DNA of 64,000 bases from Erodium maritimum (Eukaryota > Streptophyta > Magnoliopsida > Geraniales > Geraniaceae): the NCBI GenBank assembly GCA_963921825.1, contig OY997588.1, positions 157,295,618-157,359,617 of the forward strand, in the 5' to 3' direction. This document shows positions 63,601 through 64,000 of this stretch, piece after piece (position 1 is the stretch's first letter; the number at the start of each line of letters is the position of its first letter). A model generated the notes under the pieces. The model saw only the letters and a program-made list of their open reading frames with translations, searched no databases and was not told the DNA's origin. A program made the translations under genes and the position numbers.

Positions 63601-64000
63601 TAGAGCCTATCCTAAAGCATCCACCACTTTCAATGGATTTGAGCAATTCCATTGCACTCAAGTGACCATATTCGAACTCAAATTCAATTTAACAACACTC
63701 AATTTATGCTTGATGGATGATGAACACTAACATTTTCAACCACCACTTCCAATAAATTTGAGCAATTCCATTACACTCAAGTGACTATATTCAAATTCAA
63801 ATTCAAATCAACAGGACTCAAAGTTAAAGAACAAAGCATTTCACAATCTCATGCATCAACACAATTTCAAAATTAAAAAAATATATATTAGCATTATCTT
63901 CAACAAGCAGAAATGCAACAATTCCATAACCATTTCATAGCCATTACTTACCTCCCAGTGTGAAGAATCAACCTAACATATCCAACCAGAGGCACAGTCT
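60624..64000 (-). CDS. DCL-like protein (DUF3223), 3' part of gene, runs off window
   Basis: Plastid-targeted DCL family; tomato DCL is needed for chloroplast development and 4.5S rRNA processing. Three exons are seen on the minus strand: from beyond 64000 to 63952, then 61729-61615, then 60800-60624 with the stop. Phases agree (Arg codon split 2+1 at the first junction, phase 0 at the second). The reading gives VGYVRLILHTGR, then YENWDKLSPEHEKTIREKLL and IGPGIDHIT, then VGHHPDFQRSRCLFVSRKDG, DFSYWKCIKGLIRKKYPLHA and an FIHRHF end. This is the conserved DUF3223 domain. The transit peptide and N-terminus lie outside the window. Intron 61730-63951 holds a tandem array and intron 60801-61614 a hairpin MITE. 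Confidence 0.93.
60870..61295. mobile_element. Hairpin MITE in DCL intron
   Basis: Sequence at about 60880-60970 (acgtgttttgcattacactg, ttggacactgtt) is complementary to about 61195-61285 over 80 or more bases with a few mismatches. The interior contains ORFs that I consider chance. Termini and target duplication are not resolved. Confidence 0.75.
62200..63830. repeat. Tandem array in DCL intron
   Basis: Two related unit types alternate. One of about 234 bases (ctccatcatcaatgtcatac) occurs at about 62223 and 62457. The other, about 220-240 bases, occurs about five times between 62700 and 63830 and contains ttccaatggatttgagcaat, acttatgcttgatggat, aacactaacattttcataaa and cacatcaattagcc. Identity between later units is about 85-90 percent. 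Confidence 0.88.

Noticed and set aside
62200-63830. CRISPR array
   Set aside because: Units are 220-240 bases and contiguous, lying in an intron of a plant nuclear gene; this is a tandem repeat.

Overview
This window is nuclear DNA of a dicot plant. It has spliced genes with GT-AG introns, GC-rich exons in AT-rich surroundings, subtilases and S1-type S-protein homologues, and many plant retrotransposons, SINEs and MITEs. I cannot name the species. Exon borders below were set by eye from frame, splice consensus and family alignment; summed exon lengths are divisible by three for every complete gene.

Layout. (1) 0.4-21 kb holds two plus-strand subtilisin-like protease genes (427-3670 and 16797-20115), a duplicated 3' stub of the second, and a Ty1/copia LTR element (4754-11261) with an intact 5-bp target duplication. 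Several LINE-type insertions surround these. (2) 21.3-25 kb is repeat-derived, with a LINE RNase H relic and a 310-bp tandem duplication. (3) 25.3-37 kb carries three plus-strand genes: a CC1-like (companion of cellulose synthase) membrane protein, an SBP1-like RING E3 ligase and a class-3 lipase of the TLL1/OBL type. A plastid rRNA-operon insertion and a truncated LINE lie between them. (4) 37-46.7 kb, minus strand, holds a tandemly duplicated microprotein locus and an 11-exon TGS1 gene (trimethylguanosine synthase) with one GC-AG intron and several MITEs. (5) 47-60.5 kb is a cluster of four plus-strand S-protein homologue genes with a shared promoter box, plus decayed copies, duplicated 3'UTRs, a 927-bp TRIM and two PIF/Harbinger-like MITEs. 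(6) 60.6 kb to the window end holds the last three exons of a minus-strand DCL/DUF3223 gene, whose large intron carries a tandem repeat array.

From memory, Arabidopsis has CC1, SBP1, TLL1, TGS1 and a DCL-like gene all within the At1g45 block. The conserved backbone here (CC1, SBP1, lipase, TGS1, DCL) therefore looks like an old syntenic segment, into which the S-protein homologue cluster has expanded between TGS1 and DCL. No biosynthetic operon-like system is visible. The most unusual content is the S-protein homologue cluster with its recurring promoter and 3'UTR cassettes, long hairpin elements inside gene introns, and the tandem exon microprotein locus.
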